Origin: Devosia sp. YIM 151766
GTDB lineage: Bacteria; Pseudomonadota; Alphaproteobacteria; Rhizobiales; Devosiaceae
DNA length: 64,000 nt
NCBI RefSeq assembly: GCF_030285925.1
Contig: NZ_CP127251.1
Location: 3,023,001 to 3,087,000, forward strand
Direction: 5' to 3'
The stretch's first letter is position 1. The number at the start of each line of letters is the position of its first letter. The notes under the pieces were generated by a model. The model was not told the origin of the DNA. It did not search any database and saw only the letters and a list, made by a program, of their open reading frames with translations. Below, piece by piece: positions 61,265 to 64,000 of this stretch. A program made the translations under genes and the position numbers.

Positions 61265-64000
61265 TTAGTGAAAATTTCGCCCGCCCGGCAGGGCTGCATA
61301 AGCCTGGCGGCGGGCCAGTTCGATCTCGCGCAAGGCCTCGCGGTTGCGGCTTTCCGGCCGGTCGCCACCGGATTTCCCCTCATCGCCCCGCGCCAGTATT
61401 CCGTTCCCGATATCCTTGCCATGGGCGAGATCGAGCAGATGCCGGGTCAGGTCCTCCATTTCCTCGGCGATGATATGGATGACGCCTCTTTCGGATTGCA
61501 CCTTGCCCCGCACCGCCAGCATGCGGCTCGACAGGATGGTCTTGCGATTGGCATCGAACACTTTGGGCCAGATCACCACATTGGCCACGCCGGTTTCGTC
61601 CTCCAGCGTGGCAAAGACCACCCCGCTGGCCGTGCCCGGCCGCTGTCGCACCAGGACCAGGCCGGCAACTTCCACCCGCAGGCCGGAAGCGACTTTGGGT
61701 AGATTGCCGGCCCGGGTCGTGCCCCGCGCCATCAGCATGGGCCGCAGGAATTCGACCGGATGGCCCTTGAGCGACAATGACAGCGTCGCATAATCATGGA
61801 TGACTTCTTCGCCTTGCTGCATATCCGGCAGGTCCGCCGCATCCTCGGAGGGCGGGATTGCCGGTGGACCGGCGGCGGCAAAGAGCGGCAGGGTTTCGGC
61901 GCCGTGCGTCCCCACCAATCCCTTGACGGCCCAGAGCGCATCGCGCCTTTTCAGGCCCAATGAGGCAAAGGCGTCGGCTCGTGCCAGTTTTTCGAGGCTG
62001 GCGATCGGCACACCGGTCCGCAGCCACAAATCGCGCACCGAGACATAGCCGGCCCCGCGTCGCGCCACGATGATATTGATGTCGTTTTCGGCGAGACCCT
62101 CGATGAAGCGCAGGCCCAGCCTTATGGCCTTGTTCGAGAGGATGTCATCGGCCATCTCGGCATGACGCGGCCAGATATGGTCCCGGACCTGGCGATCGCC
62201 GCCCGGCTCCAGCAAGCATTCGAGATCGGACAGATTGACATCCGCTTCCCGCACCTCGATCCCGTGCTCGCGCACGTCGCGGATGATCTGGCTGGGCGCA
62301 TAGAACCCCATGGGCTGGGAATTGAGCAGCGCGCAGGCGAAAATATCGGGGTAATGGCATTTGAACCAGCAGGATGCATAGACCAGCAGCGCAAAGCTGG
62401 CCGCGTGGCTTTCGGGAAAGCCATATTCGGCAAAGCCCTTGATCTGGGCGAAACAGCGCTCGGCGAATTGGCGCTCGTAATTATTGGCAATCATGCCGTC
62501 AATGAACCGCTTCTCGAAAATCGCGATCTTGCCGGTGCGTCGCCAGGCCGCCATGGCCCGGCGCAATTGATCGGCTTCGCCCGGCGTGAAACCGGCTCCC
62601 TTGATGGCCATCTGCATGGCCTGTTCCTGGAAAAGCGGAATGCCCAGGGTTTCCTTGAGCACATCATCGAGGGCGTCGCCGGGCTTGGGTTTCCATTTTT
62701 CGATACCGTCACGGCGCTTGAGATAGGGATGCACCATGCCGCCCTGGATGGGGCCGGGACGCACGATGGCCACTTCGATGACGAGGTCGTAAAAGCGTTG
62801 CGGGCGCAGGCGCGGCAGCATCGACATCTGTGCCCGGCTCTCGATCTGGAACACGCCGATCGTGTCGGCGCGATGGGTCATGGCATAGACGCGGGCCTTG
62901 TCCAGCGGTCCCTTGCCGGTTTCCTCGGCAAGCAGATCCTCCAGCTCATAGCGCTTGCGGTAATGGACATGGAGCAGATCGAAAGCCTGCCGCAGACAGG
63001 ACAGCATGCCCAGAGCCAGAATGTCGACCTTGAGAATGCCCAGGGCATCGATATCGTCCTTGTTCCATTCGATGATCGCCCGGCTATCCATGGCCGACTG
63101 GCCGATGGGCACGAGGCTTTCGAGCGAATCCCGGGTAATGACGAAACCGCCCACATGCTGGGAAAGATGACGCGGGAAACCGCGCAGCACCTTCACCACC
63201 TCGAACATCTGCGCCATGACCGGATCGTCGGGATTGAGCCCGAGATGTTCGAGATCCTTGAGATTGAGAGAGCTGCCCCAGCCCCAATGCAATTGGTTGA
63301 AGGCGGCTATGATGTCGTCCGAAACACCGAACGCCTTGGCGGTTTCGCGGATCGCGCTGCGGGAACGATAGCAAATGACATTGGCGGTCAGCCCCGTGCG
63401 CTTGCCGCCATATTTATTATAAACATATTGCATCACCTCCTCGCGCCGCTCGTGCTCGAAATCGACGTCGATATCGGGCGGCTCGTCCCGCTCGGTGGAG
63501 ATGAAGCGGCCGAAGACCAGCGTATTCTTGGTCGGGTCGACCGCGGTAATGCCCAGGCAGAAACAGACGCTGGAATTAGCCGCCGAGCCGCGCCCCTGGC
63601 ATAGGATCCTGCGCTCATTGCGAGCATAGATGACGATGTCGTGCACAGTGAGAAAATAGGCGGCATAGCCCTTATAGGCGATGAGGCAGAGCTCCTTCCA
63701 AAGGCTCTCCTTGACCGCATTGTTGACGCCGCCGGGATAGCGCCGCGCCGCCCCTTCCCAAGTCAGGCGCTCCAGCGTCTGCTGCGCGGTTTCGCCATTG
63801 CCGATGGTTTCCTCGGGATAATTGTAGCGGAGCTGATCGAGCGAAAAGCCGATGCGGTCGATGAAAACCCGGGTCTGGGCCAGGGCATCGGGATATTCGG
63901 CAAAAAGCCGGGCCATTTCTTCCGCCGGCTTCAAGTGCCGCTCGGCATTGGCGCTGAGCCGGAAGCCGGCTTCCTCCAAGGTGACATGCTCGCGAATGCA
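61265..64000 (-). CDS. dnaE2: error-prone DNA polymerase DnaE2, 5' end outside window
   Basis: 911 residues are present and the frame is open to the right edge (CIREHVTLEEAGFRLSANAE), so the N-terminal PHP region is missing. The catalytic Asp motif PPDIDVDFEHERREEV, GRGSAANSSVCF and the RPGPIQGGMVHPYLKRR stretch are intact. A C-terminal OB-fold and tail end in HLLDLAHGKDIGNGILARGD and ALPGGRNFH, as usual for DnaE2. It acts in SOS mutagenesis with ImuA and ImuB, whose genes would be expected just beyond 64000. LexA control cannot be checked here. Confidence 0.95.
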   Translation of the reverse strand, partial: CIREHVTLEEAGFRLSANAERHLKPAEEMARLFAEYPDALAQTRVFIDRIGFSLDQLRYNYPEETIGNGETAQQTLERLTWEGAARRYPGGVNNAVKESLWKELCLIAYKGYAAYFLTVHDIVIYARNERRILCQGRGSAANSSVCFCLGITAVDPTKNTLVFGRFISTERDEPPDIDVDFEHERREEVMQYVYNKYGGKRTGLTANVICYRSRSAIRETAKAFGVSDDIIAAFNQLHWGWGSSLNLKDLEHLGLNPDDPVMAQMFEVVKVLRGFPRHLSQHVGGFVITRDSLESLVPIGQSAMDSRAIIEWNKDDIDALGILKVDILALGMLSCLRQAFDLLHVHYRKRYELEDLLAEETGKGPLDKARVYAMTHRADTIGVFQIESRAQMSMLPRLRPQRFYDLVIEVAIVRPGPIQGGMVHPYLKRRDGIEKWKPKPGDALDDVLKETLGIPLFQEQAMQMAIKGAGFTPGEADQLRRAMAAWRRTGKIAIFEKRFIDGMIANNYERQFAERCFAQIKGFAEYGFPESHAASFALLVYASCWFKCHYPDIFACALLNSQPMGFYAPSQIIRDVREHGIEVREADVNLSDLECLLEPGGDRQVRDHIWPRHAEMADDILSNKAIRLGLRFIEGLAENDINIIVARRGAGYVSVRDLWLRTGVPIASLEKLARADAFASLGLKRRDALWAVKGLVGTHGAETLPLFAAAGPPAIPPSEDAADLPDMQQGEEVIHDYATLSLSLKGHPVEFLRPMLMARGTTRAGNLPKVASGLRVEVAGLVLVRQRPGTASGVVFATLEDETGVANVVIWPKVFDANRKTILSSRMLAVRGKVQSERGVIHIIAEEMEDLTRHLLDLAHGKDIGNGILARGDEGKSGGDRPESRNREALREIELARRQAYAALPGGRNFH

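Overview
The window reads as a chromosomal segment of a high-GC alphaproteobacterium of the Hyphomicrobiales, most likely Devosia or a close relative. This rests on gene content and gene neighbours: hemC-hemD-mitofilin-hemY, tsaD facing hemC, dapF-mtaB-ftsY-yciB, ffh-rpsP, short-type argC, and DnaE2. No database comparison was possible. There is no rRNA, prophage, transposase or CRISPR array. Genes are dense, and many neighbours share ATGA stop/start overlaps.

Region A (1-32.7 kb) is accessory and catabolic: three uptake systems with local regulators. (1) 1-11.9 kb: the tail of a GntR regulator, an alpha/beta hydrolase, a RidA protein, an S9 peptidase and an amidohydrolase, facing a peptide/opine-type ABC transporter (binding protein, fused double ATPase, two permeases) and a cyclase-family hydrolase. 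(2) 12.1-18.7 kb: a tripartite tricarboxylate transporter (tctCBA) with a beta-propeller lyase-like protein and an unusual SDR protein, bracketed by two IclR regulators. (3) 19.0-32.7 kb, all on the minus strand: GntR regulator, aldehyde dehydrogenase, five-gene Dpp/Opp-type transporter, HpcH/HpaI aldolase, DhaK, DhaL, YqhD-like dehydrogenase, Hyi-like isomerase and a cupin. Set 3 has the make-up of a full uptake-to-central-metabolism pathway for an unidentified polyol, keto-sugar or derivative, and is the best candidate here for an undescribed system. In all three sets a strong hairpin directly follows the binding-protein gene, and palindromes lie at or near the likely promoters.

Region B (32.8-50 kb) is mostly housekeeping: M20 peptidase, deoD, argC, leuD, a CPBP membrane protease, rnk, a glutamate-type dehydrogenase, leuB, rpsP and ffh, then a FemAB/CelD-like acyltransferase paired with a JmjC/cupin-like protein, then dapF, mtaB, ftsY and yciB. 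Intergenic repeats of three families lie here. One family has two copies whose stem differs by compensatory changes.

Region C (50-64 kb): a 567-base gap with strong potential RNA structure; the minus-strand run tsaD-gpsA-YciI-EVE; the plus-strand operon hemC-hemD-mic60-hemY; tRNA-Thr(CGT); a FeeM-like N-acyltransferase; a GGDEF-EAL protein; pterin-4a-carbinolamine dehydratase; and most of dnaE2, cut by the right edge of the window.
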